Positions 28,158-39,014 of a DNA stretch of 64,000 nucleotides are shown here, piece after piece. The notes under the pieces were generated by a model, which searched no databases, was not told where the DNA came from, and saw nothing but the letters and a program-made list of their open reading frames with translations. Each line of letters opens with the position of its first letter. Position 1 is the stretch's first letter. Position numbers and translations under genes: made by a program. Source of the DNA: CAIYTF01 sp963664845 (GTDB lineage: Bacteria; Bacteroidota; Ignavibacteria; Ignavibacteriales; Ignavibacteriaceae); assembly GCA_963664845.1 (NCBI GenBank), contig OY761615.1:124001-188000 (forward strand), written 5' to 3'.

Positions 28158-30608
28158 ATGCCTGATCTGGACAACAGCACATTCGCAGCACAAATAGCAT
28201 ATCTTCTTGACACCGAAAGCTTTGAAAAGGCAGAATCGCTTGTGCTTGCAAAACTCGACCAAGATCCTAACGACCTTTATAACTTCATTCTCCTGGGTGA
28301 TGTATTCCTTAGGCAAGGCCGGAGCATGGAAGCGCAAATATTCTATGAAAAGGCAATGGATTCTCCCGATACCAAGCAAATCGCAAAGAATAAGCTGGCC
28401 AAAATTGTCCAATATATTCAGCAACTTAAACTCACACCTCAGGAAATTGCAACAGAATTCATCACAGGAAAAATTTCACAGCAGGAGTTTCTGATTCTCC
28501 TTTTCATGATCAGAGAATCAGATCATAAAATGGAACTCATTGATCTCATTCGCCATGACGCTATGATAGATGAAGGGAATTGGCGCCTTTTCTGGAGACT
28601 GGCACGGGAAGCCATGCTGCATGAACAACTTGAAGCCGTTGACGATTTGTGTAATAAAATTCTTTCTGTCAAATCAGACTTTTGGTTTGCCCGGGAACTT
28701 CCCAAGCATGCACGCGGATACTATGCGCAGGCGGGTCAGGATGAATTCATTGAAAAGTTCTTCGCTCTTCACCCACCTCAAAACAAAGTGTTTGTTGAGG
28801 TGGGCGCATTTGATGGTGTACACTACAGTAACGTCAGACGCTTGTTTGCAAAAGCCGGCTGGTCGGGGATTTGTATTGAACCGGTTGAAGAAAATTTCAA
28901 AAAGCTATGTGAGGCCTATAAGGACTCTTCCGTCATCTGCATTCAGGCAGCAGTCAGCGATCATAACGGTGAATCAATTCTAAACGTCTCTGAGTTCCCT
29001 CATCTTCCCGAATGGGGCAGCGAGGCTTCCTCGCTTGTTTCCACTGAAAAAAGAAAGTGGGATAAATATCGACCTGTTTGGAAAGAACAGAAGGTGGTTC
29101 TTCGTACCCTCGATTCAATTCTGGAGGACAGTGGACTCAACCATATTGATTTTCTCAGCATCGACACCAAAGGAAATGATCTCGCGGCATTATCCAGTCT
29201 GGATCTCACAAAATTTGGCCCAAAGCTTATTGTGATTGAATATGGTGATGCTGCTGCGCAGATAAAAAAATATGCTGAAGAAAATGGCTATCAGGTTATC
29301 TTTGATAACCGCCAGGAATTTTTTCTCCAACCATCCAGAGATATCAGTCAAAAGACAACCATCCCCCCAGGCTACCCAATACCAGGCTATGGATTGAAAA
29401 AGATCGTTGGCCTTGTTACCGGTAACAGCGCCGGTGGCGGAAACATTTTAAAACTGTTCAAATTCCTCACCCCAGTGGTCGACAGTATTTTTTTTCTTGA
29501 TACCAATGCCGGCAAGCAATCAGCTTCCCTCAATGAAACACTCGAAACTTTTTACAATATCCAAAAAATAGTATATCCGGCATCTGCTGAGTATGACGAG
29601 TCCGCGAACAAAAACCAGCTCCTTGGAGTGGGCAGAGAACTGGGCGGCACCCATTTTGTTATCATTGATGAAGGTGAGCTTTTCACTTCCAATCTTCTTG
29701 AAAATAATTTATTGAAAAACTCCATCATGGAATTGGAGCCTGGCGATTCATTGACGTTGAATAGGATCATGGTTTGTAATGGAATGGAACAGTTTAAATT
29801 TGATGATGCACCCGGCTTTTGGAACTATAAAACAACTATTTTCGCTGATGACGGCAAATGCATGTATGAACCGGAAATTATCCACGCTCCCAAAATTCCC
29901 AGGAGCCTTCATGGCCATAAATACGTCCTTGAGGGCACTCAATATGGCATTCTGGATTTTTCAGCCCTCAATCCCGAGCAATTTGCGCTGGGCATTGCAT
30001 GGTATCAAATGCTTGAACGGATAAAACGGCCCACGAAATCAGCGCAGGAAATTGTCATGCGTTATACAGAAAAAACGTCATTAACCGGCCCACCGATGCA
30101 GGCAACAAAACCGGAGTGGTTCTCCAATTACAGTGAATTTGATCCGGCAGATTTTACTGGGGTAGATAATTATAAAATCACTCAGATGCTTTACTGGTTT
30201 ACTGAATATGGCGAAAGCTTCTTCAAAGATCTGGATATTTGGAAAATCAACTGGTCAGAAATTCGAGCAAAATACAGCATTACCGGCAAAGGAGAATTGA
30301 AAACTGAACTTGAGCAAAAAACCTCAATTGCAGATTTGCAGTCAAATGCCGGGATAGATGAACTCCTGGCACAGGCCGAACAATTGCTTCACACAAAAAA
30401 CCCTGCTGAAGCAGAACATCTTCTGCGTGAGGTGCTCTCAAAGGAACCCGAGAATGTTACCGCTTTAAACAATCTCGCCGTAGTGAAGATAATGCAGGAT
30501 GAGTTTGATGCTGCCCAGGTAATTTTGGACCGGCTTCTGCAAATTTCGCCAAATGATGAGAACGCACGGGAGAATCTGAATTTTCTGAGAAAAGTCAGGA
30601 AATTGTAA
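28158..30608 (+). CDS. TPR-FkbM methyltransferase fused to a glyco-type domain
   Basis: An 816-residue multidomain protein. Residues 1-110 hold TPR-like units (ESLVLAKLDQDPNDLYNFILLGDVFLRQGR). Residues about 205-400 are an FkbM-type SAM methyltransferase: FVEVGAFDGVHYSNVRRLF, ICIEPVEENFKKL, RTLDSILE and FLSIDTKGND. Residues about 415-700 form a separate domain (GLVTGNSAGGGNILKLFKF...FLDTNAG...VIIDEGELF) reminiscent of glycosyltransferase-like domains but without a clear DxD. The last 90 residues are two TPRs (AEHLLREVLSKEPENVTALNNLAVV). FkbM enzymes commonly methylate sugar hydroxyls. Neighbouring TPR-linked glycosyltransferases suggest it decorates the glycan they assemble. Domain calls are good; the acceptor is unknown. 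Confidence 0.82.
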   Translation: MPDLDNSTFAAQIAYLLDTESFEKAESLVLAKLDQDPNDLYNFILLGDVFLRQGRSMEAQIFYEKAMDSPDTKQIAKNKLAKIVQYIQQLKLTPQEIATEFITGKISQQEFLILLFMIRESDHKMELIDLIRHDAMIDEGNWRLFWRLAREAMLHEQLEAVDDLCNKILSVKSDFWFARELPKHARGYYAQAGQDEFIEKFFALHPPQNKVFVEVGAFDGVHYSNVRRLFAKAGWSGICIEPVEENFKKLCEAYKDSSVICIQAAVSDHNGESILNVSEFPHLPEWGSEASSLVSTEKRKWDKYRPVWKEQKVVLRTLDSILEDSGLNHIDFLSIDTKGNDLAALSSLDLTKFGPKLIVIEYGDAAAQIKKYAEENGYQVIFDNRQEFFLQPSRDISQKTTIPPGYPIPGYGLKKIVGLVTGNSAGGGNILKLFKFLTPVVDSIFFLDTNAGKQSASLNETLETFYNIQKIVYPASAEYDESANKNQLLGVGRELGGTHFVIIDEGELFTSNLLENNLLKNSIMELEPGDSLTLNRIMVCNGMEQFKFDDAPGFWNYKTTIFADDGKCMYEPEIIHAPKIPRSLHGHKYVLEGTQYGILDFSALNPEQFALGIAWYQMLERIKRPTKSAQEIVMRYTEKTSLTGPPMQATKPEWFSNYSEFDPADFTGVDNYKITQMLYWFTEYGESFFKDLDIWKINWSEIRAKYSITGKGELKTELEQKTSIADLQSNAGIDELLAQAEQLLHTKNPAEAEHLLREVLSKEPENVTALNNLAVVKIMQDEFDAAQVILDRLLQISPNDENARENLNFLRKVRKL

Positions 30609-30803
30609 GTTCATTGATTCTAAGTGTGGTTGGATTAAATCGATTCGGGCAGTTATTTGCTAAGCGAGATTCCTTTGCAAGAGCTGTTTTTGCCAAATCT
30701 TCAGGCTCATGATTATATTTCACCTGGTAATAAGCAAAAAGCTATTCGCTGCTAAATCACCCTCTGGTACACTAGATTCGAAGTTTAAAAAGGAGGTGAA
30801 TTA

Positions 30804-31631
30804 TTATTTCTGCAGAATTTTCTGCCTCTCTATTTCAAATCTTTTTTTCATCGCCTGATTCTTGCAGTTTTCCCCAATTGTTATCAAATAGTCAGCTTGG
30901 TCTTTCTTTGTTAATTGTTTTCGCAAAGCTGTTTGCAGGTGATTTTGTGCATATGCGGACCATGAATACTTTTCAACCATTTCTATGCTAAATGCGCTGG
31001 ATTTTGTTTTATTTTTTTCAAAATAGCAATAATACGATTCCAAATAATTTAGAAAACCCGGGGAATACACACTGTTTGGATATTTTTCATGCAAGCGGAG
31101 AAGTGCTTCGGCAGCTTTACTTGAATTCTTTTGAGACAAGATTTTTTTTGCCTCTAACAGAACTGTCTTCTCATCACCTTCAGGCTCAATCACTTCGAAC
31201 GATAACCTAATGTGGTTGAGTCCGCCCTGTGATAGTCTGGAATAAATTTCAACAGTATAACTGCCTTTTTGAAAATAGAACATACTTGCAGTTTTGAACA
31301 AACGATATTTTGCAAAAGTCTCCGTTAGGTCAGTCACCCAGTAACTGCTTTCAGCGGGCATATAGTCATGCTGCGGAGCTGCAAATTTCTGAATCGTTGA
31401 TAAATACTCTAACGTATCTTTGTTATCTTTTATTATCACTCCCCATGTATATCCGACATCCTTTGCTTTTACTACATCTGCGCCATTGTTTATATGTTCT
31501 ATTGCAACATCAACCTCCTCACCCAGATAATAAACCGGTTTCGACAGAGATGCCTGCACGGTTAATTGCTGCGAAAACAGCGGGTTGAGAAAAATTATTA
31601 CAAGGAATATTATATTTATTAAAAATTTCAT
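30804..31631 (-). CDS. Exported protein of unknown function
   Basis: A 275-residue secreted protein with a signal peptide (1-20, IIFLVIIFLNPLFSQQ). Residues 22-160 look like an immunoglobulin-fold beta domain (LSKPVYYLGEEVDVAIEH...GSYTVEIYSRL); residues 165-275 are helical and TPR-like (AAEALLRLHEKYPNSVYSPGFLNYLE). The ATG has an AGGGAA ribosome-binding site five bases away. It is transcribed against the surrounding glyco genes and so may be independent of them. No family recognised. Confidence 0.65.
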   Translation of the reverse strand: MKFLINIIFLVIIFLNPLFSQQLTVQASLSKPVYYLGEEVDVAIEHINNGADVVKAKDVGYTWGVIIKDNKDTLEYLSTIQKFAAPQHDYMPAESSYWVTDLTETFAKYRLFKTASMFYFQKGSYTVEIYSRLSQGGLNHIRLSFEVIEPEGDEKTVLLEAKKILSQKNSSKAAEALLRLHEKYPNSVYSPGFLNYLESYYCYFEKNKTKSSAFSIEMVEKYSWSAYAQNHLQTALRKQLTKKDQADYLITIGENCKNQAMKKRFEIERQKILQK

Positions 31632-31763
31632 GGATTCCCTGTTGCTATTGCGGTTAATGCGTCTAGCCGATATTCTGCCGGATAATCACTTCTTGCATTC
31701 TATACTGTCTGTCACTTCCTGCTCTGGTAAATGCAGTAAATTGGATGCAACAAATTCCGTTGC

Positions 31764-32423
31764 TCATCGTCCGGCATTCTTCACATAGATATAAAAATCT
31801 GCCATACTTCCCTGATCATCATCAAATCCGGTGGCAGGATACATGTTCTTTTGGACATATTCCAATTTCCACTCCGGGATATGGGCTTCAATGTAGGTGG
31901 TGAATTTCCGGTAAAGTACATGTTTAGCAATTTGCGGCAAATCAAAATCTGCAGCATAAATGATAACCAGTTTATTGGCGGAAGCAAACAGATGTTTTAT
32001 ATATGCTTCATAGACTTCCTCTTCCACCAGGTGATAGAGCACATCAAGTGAGATGGCACAATCCTGGCAAAACACTCCGGCATTATCAACAAACGCACGA
32101 TGATCATAAAGGAAAAAACTTTTCGATTTATCTGCTTCGTACATGGCTTTGCATCGCTGAATTGTTGCTATTGATACATCCAGCCCGATATACTGATTAC
32201 ACTTTAAAAGCCCCAACTGGTTACCATCGCCGCAACCAAACTCGATGACACTGTCAATTTTGCAGTAGCCAAAAAGATGGTTGAGTATCTCAGCCTTGAA
32301 CTCAGCAAGTTTGTTGTAGGAACCGGATCCCGAATTACCGGAATTTTTGTATCGGTTTTCCCAGTAATCCTTTGAAGAAAAGCTTTCTTCAGACTTGGGT
32401 GACTGTAAGTTGTCCATAAACAT
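31764..32423 (-). CDS. Class I SAM-dependent methyltransferase
   Basis: A 219-residue Rossmann-fold methyltransferase. Motif I is VIEFGCGDGNQL (about 77-88), followed by YIGLDVS and a motif IV-like DCAISLDVLYHLVEE. The N-terminus SFSSKDYWENRYKNSGNSGSGSY resembles methyltransferases found in polysaccharide and glycan gene clusters. The ATG two codons downstream (32417) has a better-spaced GAG and may be the real start. It is probably a sugar or small-molecule methyltransferase; location among glycosyltransferases supports a glycan-modifying role. Confidence 0.8.
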   Translation of the reverse strand: MFMDNLQSPKSEESFSSKDYWENRYKNSGNSGSGSYNKLAEFKAEILNHLFGYCKIDSVIEFGCGDGNQLGLLKCNQYIGLDVSIATIQRCKAMYEADKSKSFFLYDHRAFVDNAGVFCQDCAISLDVLYHLVEEEVYEAYIKHLFASANKLVIIYAADFDLPQIAKHVLYRKFTTYIEAHIPEWKLEYVQKNMYPATGFDDDQGSMADFYIYVKNAGR

Positions 32424-33008
32424 CTCTTTTTTCTAAAAATGAATTCTGATGGGTACAATATACAGTTGCACCCGAATAATATGCCACAATTTCTGCTTAT
32501 TTATATTCGCCACGCAGCACGCTCGATCTGTCTGTTCTGATCAAAAACCAGGCATAAGATGTCCGGCAAGGGCATGGCTATGCAAAACAACAAAATCAGT
32601 GCCATCCTTCTGTTAATTGGTAAACTGTCATTACGGTTATTTCCGGCTAATCGGGGGATGGTAAACAATGACAGCCATCCCGCAGGAAATCACAGCGGAA
32701 TAAAATAATGGCTAATATTAGCCGCTTAGCCATTTTCCTGCAATTCTCCCCTGTTTTTTATACAAATTCCGCATTTAAGCTTGCAATTTGGCCATTCTTT
32801 TGGCACTTTTTTTTGGAACGATTTTTTCTACTAAAATGGTAAATTATCAATTTTTAAGTGAATTTTAACGAGTTTGGACTGGAATAGTGTGAATGGTGAT
32901 TAAACACGCCGTTGTGCAAGGGCAATCGAATTATGAGTTGAACCGGAAACTGATCATTGTTCCCGGACCAGCGAATTTATTCTTTTTCACGAGTGTAAAG
33001 AACAATTA
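32424..33008. other. Divergent intergenic region upstream of the glycosyltransferase genes
   Basis: About 585 bp between the minus-strand methyltransferase and the plus-strand glycosyltransferase series. It is AT-rich from about 32760 on, as expected for a promoter region. No coding sequence or strong hairpin seen. Confidence 0.55.
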
Positions 33009-35954
33009 ATGGCAACAGGTTCCAAAGTCCTCGTCAGCGCCCTCGTATCCGTTTACAACGCTCCGGATTTCATTGAAGGATGCTTAACCGACCTGACTGA
33101 ACAAACATTGTTTAGCCAGGGAAAACTGGAAATAGTAATCGTTGACAGCGATTCTCCCGGAAATGAACAGCAGGTAATTCAAAAGTTCGCGAATAACTAT
33201 CCAAATGTTATAAACATAAAAACCGACCGGCGCGAAACCCTCTCCGCTGCATGGAACCGGGGAATACTCAATTCAAACGGAGAATATCTCACCATCGCGA
33301 ACTGCGATGACCGTCATCGTAGAGATGCATTGGAAGCACTAAGCAATAGACTTGAAGAAAATCCTCAGGTTGATCTGGTCTTTGCAGACGCAATTGAGAG
33401 CTCAGTTAAAAATGAAAAATTTGCCGAATGCCGATCTTCCAAATTTTATGTATATCCTGATTATAATTACGAAAATTGCCTCCATCACCATCAATTTGGA
33501 CACCAGCCAATTTGGAGGCGATCCCTGCATAATAACATCGGTATGTTCGCCCCTCACTTGCGTGCCGTAGGTGATGGCGATTTTAATATCCGCTTTAATT
33601 TGCATAACCGGAAAGCTTTGCATGTCAGAGAAAAGCTGGGGCTGTTCTTTCAGAACCCCGGTTCACTGACAAACGATACGTCCGTCCAATTGGACGAACG
33701 GAGAATAATGAAGGCAAAGTACCGGAACGAAGCGAACATAATAAAACTTCTCCGGTATGATGGAGCCGTTTTTAATAATGAGGCCGATATTGCCAACGGC
33801 CTTTTAAGAGTCGGGGTAACCTCACTGCTTTTCAGAACGCCGTGGTCAGCGGACCTAAAATCCGATCTTGAGTTTTCTGCATTTTGCTTCCAATCAGCCA
33901 TTAAATATGCCCCCCGCTCAATGGCTATACGCAAAAACCTTGAGGAATTGCTAAAAGTGCTTCGTCACGAAAAGGCGTTGGATATCTCGCTCTTCGCGTC
34001 ACAAATCGAAAGTTCACTATACCCGGTTGCTGCATCCGCTCAAACCAAAAAAAACTTCACGATTGCCTGCCTTGCCGGTGATGAAAACAACTTTAGTTTC
34101 TTTACGCCAATTAAACAATACCTTGAAGAAAAGAATTTTACTGTTAACTGTTATAATTCATCAGAATTACAAAATGAATCATTCTTAACAAAACTCAACG
34201 AGAGCGATTTAGTGTGGTGCGAATGGGCAAATGGCCCTGCCATTCCCATCAGTCAACTGGCCAGCAAACCGCCAATGGTGGTCCGCATGCATCGCTATGA
34301 GGCATATGAGGGTACTATAAACCAGATTAACTGGTTCGGTGTTGATAAACTGATCACCATAAATTCCGAATTTATTGATGTCATTAAAAGATATCACGAA
34401 CCGGAAATTGACAAAAATGTTTCGGTTATTGAGATACCCAACTCCGTCAGTTCAAAACTGAAATTCACCAAAAGGTCAAATAATTTCCGCATCGCATATA
34501 TTTCGCGATTCCAAAAGGACAAGAACCCCCAACTGATGCTCCAGATACTTGCGGGCTTGGTTCAAAAAGATCCACGATATTCCGTTCACATGGTGGGACG
34601 TATTCAGGATTATCAGCTTTACGATTATTGCATGCATTTAGTCAATGAACTTGGCCTGCAAAACAACTTTTTTTATGAGGGTATTGTTGGAGACATAGAA
34701 CCCTGGCTAGAGGATAAATCGATCATTCTCTCTACCTCAATTGTTGAGTCCCAGGGACTGGGCTTAATGGAGGCAATGATGATGGGCATAAAACCGGTCA
34801 TCCACAATAGCTTTGGAAACCTTGACGATATCTATGGAAAAGACCTGACATTCAACACTGCTGCCGAAGCAATTGAACTTATTACCTTCCCGAGGTATGA
34901 CTCCGAGAACTATCGCGATTTGATTTTAGGCAATTACGGAGATTTGAAGATTTTACCGCAGATCGAAGTTCTCATTACCAGGCTTATTACTCCTGAAAAG
35001 GTCAACCTGGCAGATGGGGCAACAGAAAATTTAATGAAACAGCAAACTGCAAAGCTGCCTTTCGTTTCAATCTGCATCCCTGTTTATAACCGGGCGGACT
35101 ACATAAGTGAAGCAATTGAAAGCGCACTGAATCAGACATATGAAAACTTCGAAATTGTGATTGTTGATGATGGCTCAACCGATGGAACCAGAAACATTTT
35201 AAACCGATACGCTGCCAATAAGCGCGTAAAGATTATTTACAAAGAACATACAAACGCACCGGACACCCGCAACCGTGCAATTGCAGAAGCTTCAGGAGAT
35301 TATATCCTCTGGCTCGATTCCGATGATGTTCTCCGTCCCCATCTTCTTAGCACGTATGGCAACGTTTTAAGGAACTATCCGGATACTGATGCGCTATACT
35401 GTAATCTGGTCTCCATTGGCGAAGAGACCAATGTTGTGCATGAATACCAAAACTGGCAGAACCGGCAGGACGACGCCATTCGTTACCTGTTACATGGCTC
35501 CCCCATTCCCAATCCGGGGCTCCTGATCAAACGCTCACTGCTTTCGTCGTATCTTTATGACGTGTCCTTCCGGAGGGCACATGACTATGAATTATGGTCA
35601 AGAATACTTTTTTCAACAAGCCTTGCAGTTAAATACGTTCCTGAAGTCTTGGTCAATTACCGGATTCACGCTGATAATCTATCCGGAAGAATGAAACCGC
35701 ACATCGATCTGTCATTTGACTCAAAGATCATTCAAAATGTCCTGAATAAAAAGCCTCTGAGCTTCTTCTTTCCGCATTTCAATTGGCAGCAGGAAGAGGA
35801 AAAAGCAACGGACACTGCATGCCTGCATATTGCAATGAAGTTTCTGCAACTTAACGACATAACGTGCGCTTTACAGTATATCAGCAAAATTCACGATCCC
35901 GAGTATAGACAAAAATTTGAACCGATTTTAAGGAAGTATCAGATTGAGGTTTAA
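33009..35954 (+). CDS. Three-module glycosyltransferase (GT2-GT4-GT2)
   Basis: A 981-residue fusion. Module 1 (about 8-230) is a GT-A family 2 transferase (VSVYNAPDFIEGCL, IVDSDSPG, TIANCDDRHR). Module 2 (about 345-665) is a GT-B family 4-like transferase (RIAYISRFQKDKNPQLML, HMVGRIQDY, and STSIVESQGLGLMEAMMMG with the acidic donor-binding residue). Module 3 (about 682-981) is another GT2: ICIPVYNRADYI, IVDDGSTDGT, ILWLDSDDVLRP. The protein has no membrane helices and should be cytoplasmic. Three active-site sets suggest successive addition of different sugars. It opens the plus-strand series running to 44707. Confidence 0.87.
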   Translation: MATGSKVLVSALVSVYNAPDFIEGCLTDLTEQTLFSQGKLEIVIVDSDSPGNEQQVIQKFANNYPNVINIKTDRRETLSAAWNRGILNSNGEYLTIANCDDRHRRDALEALSNRLEENPQVDLVFADAIESSVKNEKFAECRSSKFYVYPDYNYENCLHHHQFGHQPIWRRSLHNNIGMFAPHLRAVGDGDFNIRFNLHNRKALHVREKLGLFFQNPGSLTNDTSVQLDERRIMKAKYRNEANIIKLLRYDGAVFNNEADIANGLLRVGVTSLLFRTPWSADLKSDLEFSAFCFQSAIKYAPRSMAIRKNLEELLKVLRHEKALDISLFASQIESSLYPVAASAQTKKNFTIACLAGDENNFSFFTPIKQYLEEKNFTVNCYNSSELQNESFLTKLNESDLVWCEWANGPAIPISQLASKPPMVVRMHRYEAYEGTINQINWFGVDKLITINSEFIDVIKRYHEPEIDKNVSVIEIPNSVSSKLKFTKRSNNFRIAYISRFQKDKNPQLMLQILAGLVQKDPRYSVHMVGRIQDYQLYDYCMHLVNELGLQNNFFYEGIVGDIEPWLEDKSIILSTSIVESQGLGLMEAMMMGIKPVIHNSFGNLDDIYGKDLTFNTAAEAIELITFPRYDSENYRDLILGNYGDLKILPQIEVLITRLITPEKVNLADGATENLMKQQTAKLPFVSICIPVYNRADYISEAIESALNQTYENFEIVIVDDGSTDGTRNILNRYAANKRVKIIYKEHTNAPDTRNRAIAEASGDYILWLDSDDVLRPHLLSTYGNVLRNYPDTDALYCNLVSIGEETNVVHEYQNWQNRQDDAIRYLLHGSPIPNPGLLIKRSLLSSYLYDVSFRRAHDYELWSRILFSTSLAVKYVPEVLVNYRIHADNLSGRMKPHIDLSFDSKIIQNVLNKKPLSFFFPHFNWQQEEEKATDTACLHIAMKFLQLNDITCALQYISKIHDPEYRQKFEPILRKYQIEV

Positions 35955-36061
35955 AACTGAAATATTTTCTTCCCTTCATAGGGATGCAACAATTGCTGTG
36001 GAGTTGATGCCCAACTTCAATAGAACCTCCGGATCAAATTTTGGGAAGGGACCTGAAGCCC

Positions 36062-38974
36062 ATGCAGAGTAATAAGCTCAATATCCTTGCCATAATATCC
36101 TCGTTTAACGAAGAGGATGTGATCTATCACGTAATAAAGGATCTGATCGAAAACGGTATATACGTTTATTTGATTGACAATTGTTCCACAGATGGCACGG
36201 TTGCCGAAGCAAAAAAACTGCTTGGGAAAGGTCTCCTCCATATTGAAACCTTCCCCGAGGAAAACGATCCGGTTGCACGCGGGAAAAAGGAGTACTTGTG
36301 GCACCTCATTCTCAGAAGGAAAGAACAAATCACTCTCCAGTCCGATGCAGATTGGATTATTCATGCGGACGCAGATGAATTCCGGGAAAGCCCGTTCCCC
36401 GGCACTTCCCTGTCAGAAGGAATTACCTTCGTTGACAGACTGGGATATAACGCCATTAATTTCGGGCTATACAACTTCCGTCCGGTTGATAATTCCTTTG
36501 TTCCCTTTGACGATGTCAGAAAATACCTCACCCATTTTGAACCCGGGCGCTGGTTTGACCATAATCAAATAAAAGCCTGGAAAAACACAAAACAAAAAAT
36601 TGATCTGGTCACCTCGGGCGGACATTCAGTCGGCTTTGAAGACCGGAAGATATTCCCTATCCCCTTTTTGCTCAGACATTACCCCATCCGCAGCGAACAG
36701 CATGGGTTGCGAAAAGTGATGCAGGAACGCGCAGCCCGGTTCGCGCAGGAAGAAAAGGCCGTTGGCTGGCATGTACAATACGATGAGTTTATCAAGGGCG
36801 AACGCAGTTACCTTTGGAATATTGACGAACTTAAACTGTATAATCCACATGAAATCCGGGAAAACCTCCTCGCACAGGCATTTCGCAGATTTTTACTGCT
36901 GGGGACCCATAAAAGCGAGATGATACTGACTCACGAGCACATTCTGAGCCTTGCACCGGGAAATATTGAGGTACTGCAAAGCCTAAGGGGAATTTTCGAA
37001 TCATTCGCTGACATGCAATCTGTGGAGATGGTCAATAGCCGGATCAAGGACGTCATGGATTCACAAAAAAATAAAATTCCCGATCTGATTCCGATTCACC
37101 ATCATTCGCACACATCAACTGATGGGAAATCACTTCAGGTTTCCATTATTATTCCTGTTTTTAACAAATTCGAGTATACACGCGTTTGTATTGAGACTCT
37201 ATATAAGTTCACTCCGGCAAACCTGTTTGAGGTGTTCATTGTCGATAACGGTTCGACAGATGGAACTGACATCGCACTTCTGGAATATGAAAAGAAGATC
37301 CCCAATCTTCACTATATTAAAAGCGCCACAAATCTTGGGTTTGCAAAAGCCAACAATTTGGCGGCCAGGCAGGCTAATGCCAAATATATTCTCTGTCTGA
37401 ACAACGACACCGAATTCATTCAACCATGGCTGGAACCCATGTTACAGATGATTGAAGACGACCCCTCTATTGCCGCGGTTGCGCCAAAACTGTTATTCCC
37501 GGACAGAACAATTCAACATGCCGGCGTTGTGGTCATTGAAGATCAACGGATTGAACAATCTCTGGTAGCCCGCCATGTCCATTATGGCAGCATTGATAAT
37601 TTCCCCGAAGCTACAATACCCAAAACCTACCCGGTGCTTACGGCCGCCTGCCTTCTCATCTGTAAAGAAGATTTTGTGGCTGTCGGTGGGTTCGATGAGC
37701 TCTATTGGAACGGTTATGAAGATGTTGATTTATGTTTCAAACTAACAGGGATGAATAAACAGCTCGTATTTCAGCCGGCAAGCGTCCTCATCCATCATGA
37801 ATCAAAAAGCGGTACCGAACGGTTTGCCAAGGCAACCGAAAATGAGCGTTTGCTTAACTCGCGATGGAAGGACAAAGTTGTCCCCAATTTTACCGTCGAT
37901 AAAGACGGAACGGTCACCCAGACGGGTAAACCGATCATGCCTTATATCCGGGTTGCTACTCCTCTCACATCAATTGTGATCCCGGTTTATAACAACCTTG
38001 AGTATACGAAACAGTGCATTACATCATTGGAAGCCTCAACAGACTTGAAATATGAAGTGGTTATTGTAAATAACGCTTCCACTGATGGCACCGGCGACTA
38101 TCTCCAAACTCTTGCTGCCAATTCAACGAAATATGTTATAATCAATAACAAAGAGAATGTCGGTTTTCCCGGAGCCGTTAATCAGGGTTTGAAAGCCTCC
38201 TCAGGAGATTATCTGGTGGTGGCAAATAATGATCTGCTATTTACAAAGCACTGGCTGGCTCGCCTGCTTGAACTACTGAGGAGTAACCCTCAGTATGGTA
38301 TTTCAGCTCCGATGTCGAATTTCGTCAGCGGGGTTCAACTTGATAAAGAGGCTAAATACACAACCGTTGAAGAAATGTATTCCTATGCTGAATCACAAAA
38401 GCAGAAGGAGGCAGGAAACTTCTTTGTATTTCCCCGGGTGGCGTTTCTCTGCGTTCTGTTCAAACGGGAATTGCTGACCACGGTTGGCGGGCTGGATGAG
38501 CGGTTTGCACCGGGTAACTTTGAAGACGACGATTATTGCCTTCGTGCTCAAATGGCCGGTTATACGACCGTGGTTGCCAAAGACGTTTTCATCCATCACT
38601 ATGGCTCAAAAAGCTTCCTGGCTGATGGCGAGAAAAAATATCTTGACCGGCTCGAAAAAAACAAGAATATTTTCGTTAAAAAATGGGGATTTGACCCCAA
38701 CGAAATTTGGCTTCAGGGAAAAACACCAAATAAACGAAATGTTCTGATCCCGCTGGAGCATAACCGGTACCGCGAACTGGCTGACCGGCTGCAAATAAAT
38801 ATTAGTGATAATGATTATGAGACTGCTAAATTGGAAGTGCAAATGATATTAAATCTGGCAAACGACCCACAATATGCAGTCTCTGATGTTGAACGCGATT
38901 CGTTTCAGAAACTATTTGAAAAGCTTTGTATAATTACCGGTGATGCTGTGGTGCAGGAAGCCGGAAAACAATGA
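36062..38974 (+). CDS. Three-module GT2 glycosyltransferase
   Basis: A 970-residue fusion of three GT-A folds. Module 1 (about 1-310) has AIISSFNEEDVIYHVI, YLIDNCSTDGT and IIHADADEF and continues as a domain with HHSHT-type linker. Module 2 (about 360-630) resembles rhamnosyltransferase-type GT2: IIIPVFNKFEYTRVCI, IVDNGSTDGTD, CLNNDTEF, GYEDVDLCFK. Module 3 (about 650-900) has IVIPVYNNLEYTKQCI, IVNNASTDGT, VANNDLLF and NFEDDDYCLR. The frame is open from a TTG at 36041, but the ATG at 36062 starts just before the GT fold. A helical tail of about 60 residues follows. Likely cytoplasmic; donor sugars unknown. Confidence 0.87.
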   Translation: MQSNKLNILAIISSFNEEDVIYHVIKDLIENGIYVYLIDNCSTDGTVAEAKKLLGKGLLHIETFPEENDPVARGKKEYLWHLILRRKEQITLQSDADWIIHADADEFRESPFPGTSLSEGITFVDRLGYNAINFGLYNFRPVDNSFVPFDDVRKYLTHFEPGRWFDHNQIKAWKNTKQKIDLVTSGGHSVGFEDRKIFPIPFLLRHYPIRSEQHGLRKVMQERAARFAQEEKAVGWHVQYDEFIKGERSYLWNIDELKLYNPHEIRENLLAQAFRRFLLLGTHKSEMILTHEHILSLAPGNIEVLQSLRGIFESFADMQSVEMVNSRIKDVMDSQKNKIPDLIPIHHHSHTSTDGKSLQVSIIIPVFNKFEYTRVCIETLYKFTPANLFEVFIVDNGSTDGTDIALLEYEKKIPNLHYIKSATNLGFAKANNLAARQANAKYILCLNNDTEFIQPWLEPMLQMIEDDPSIAAVAPKLLFPDRTIQHAGVVVIEDQRIEQSLVARHVHYGSIDNFPEATIPKTYPVLTAACLLICKEDFVAVGGFDELYWNGYEDVDLCFKLTGMNKQLVFQPASVLIHHESKSGTERFAKATENERLLNSRWKDKVVPNFTVDKDGTVTQTGKPIMPYIRVATPLTSIVIPVYNNLEYTKQCITSLEASTDLKYEVVIVNNASTDGTGDYLQTLAANSTKYVIINNKENVGFPGAVNQGLKASSGDYLVVANNDLLFTKHWLARLLELLRSNPQYGISAPMSNFVSGVQLDKEAKYTTVEEMYSYAESQKQKEAGNFFVFPRVAFLCVLFKRELLTTVGGLDERFAPGNFEDDDYCLRAQMAGYTTVVAKDVFIHHYGSKSFLADGEKKYLDRLEKNKNIFVKKWGFDPNEIWLQGKTPNKRNVLIPLEHNRYRELADRLQINISDNDYETAKLEVQMILNLANDPQYAVSDVERDSFQKLFEKLCIITGDAVVQEAGKQ

Positions 38975-39014
38975 AATTATTTAAACCATCACTCAGGAAG
39001 AAAGAGAAGCTGCT

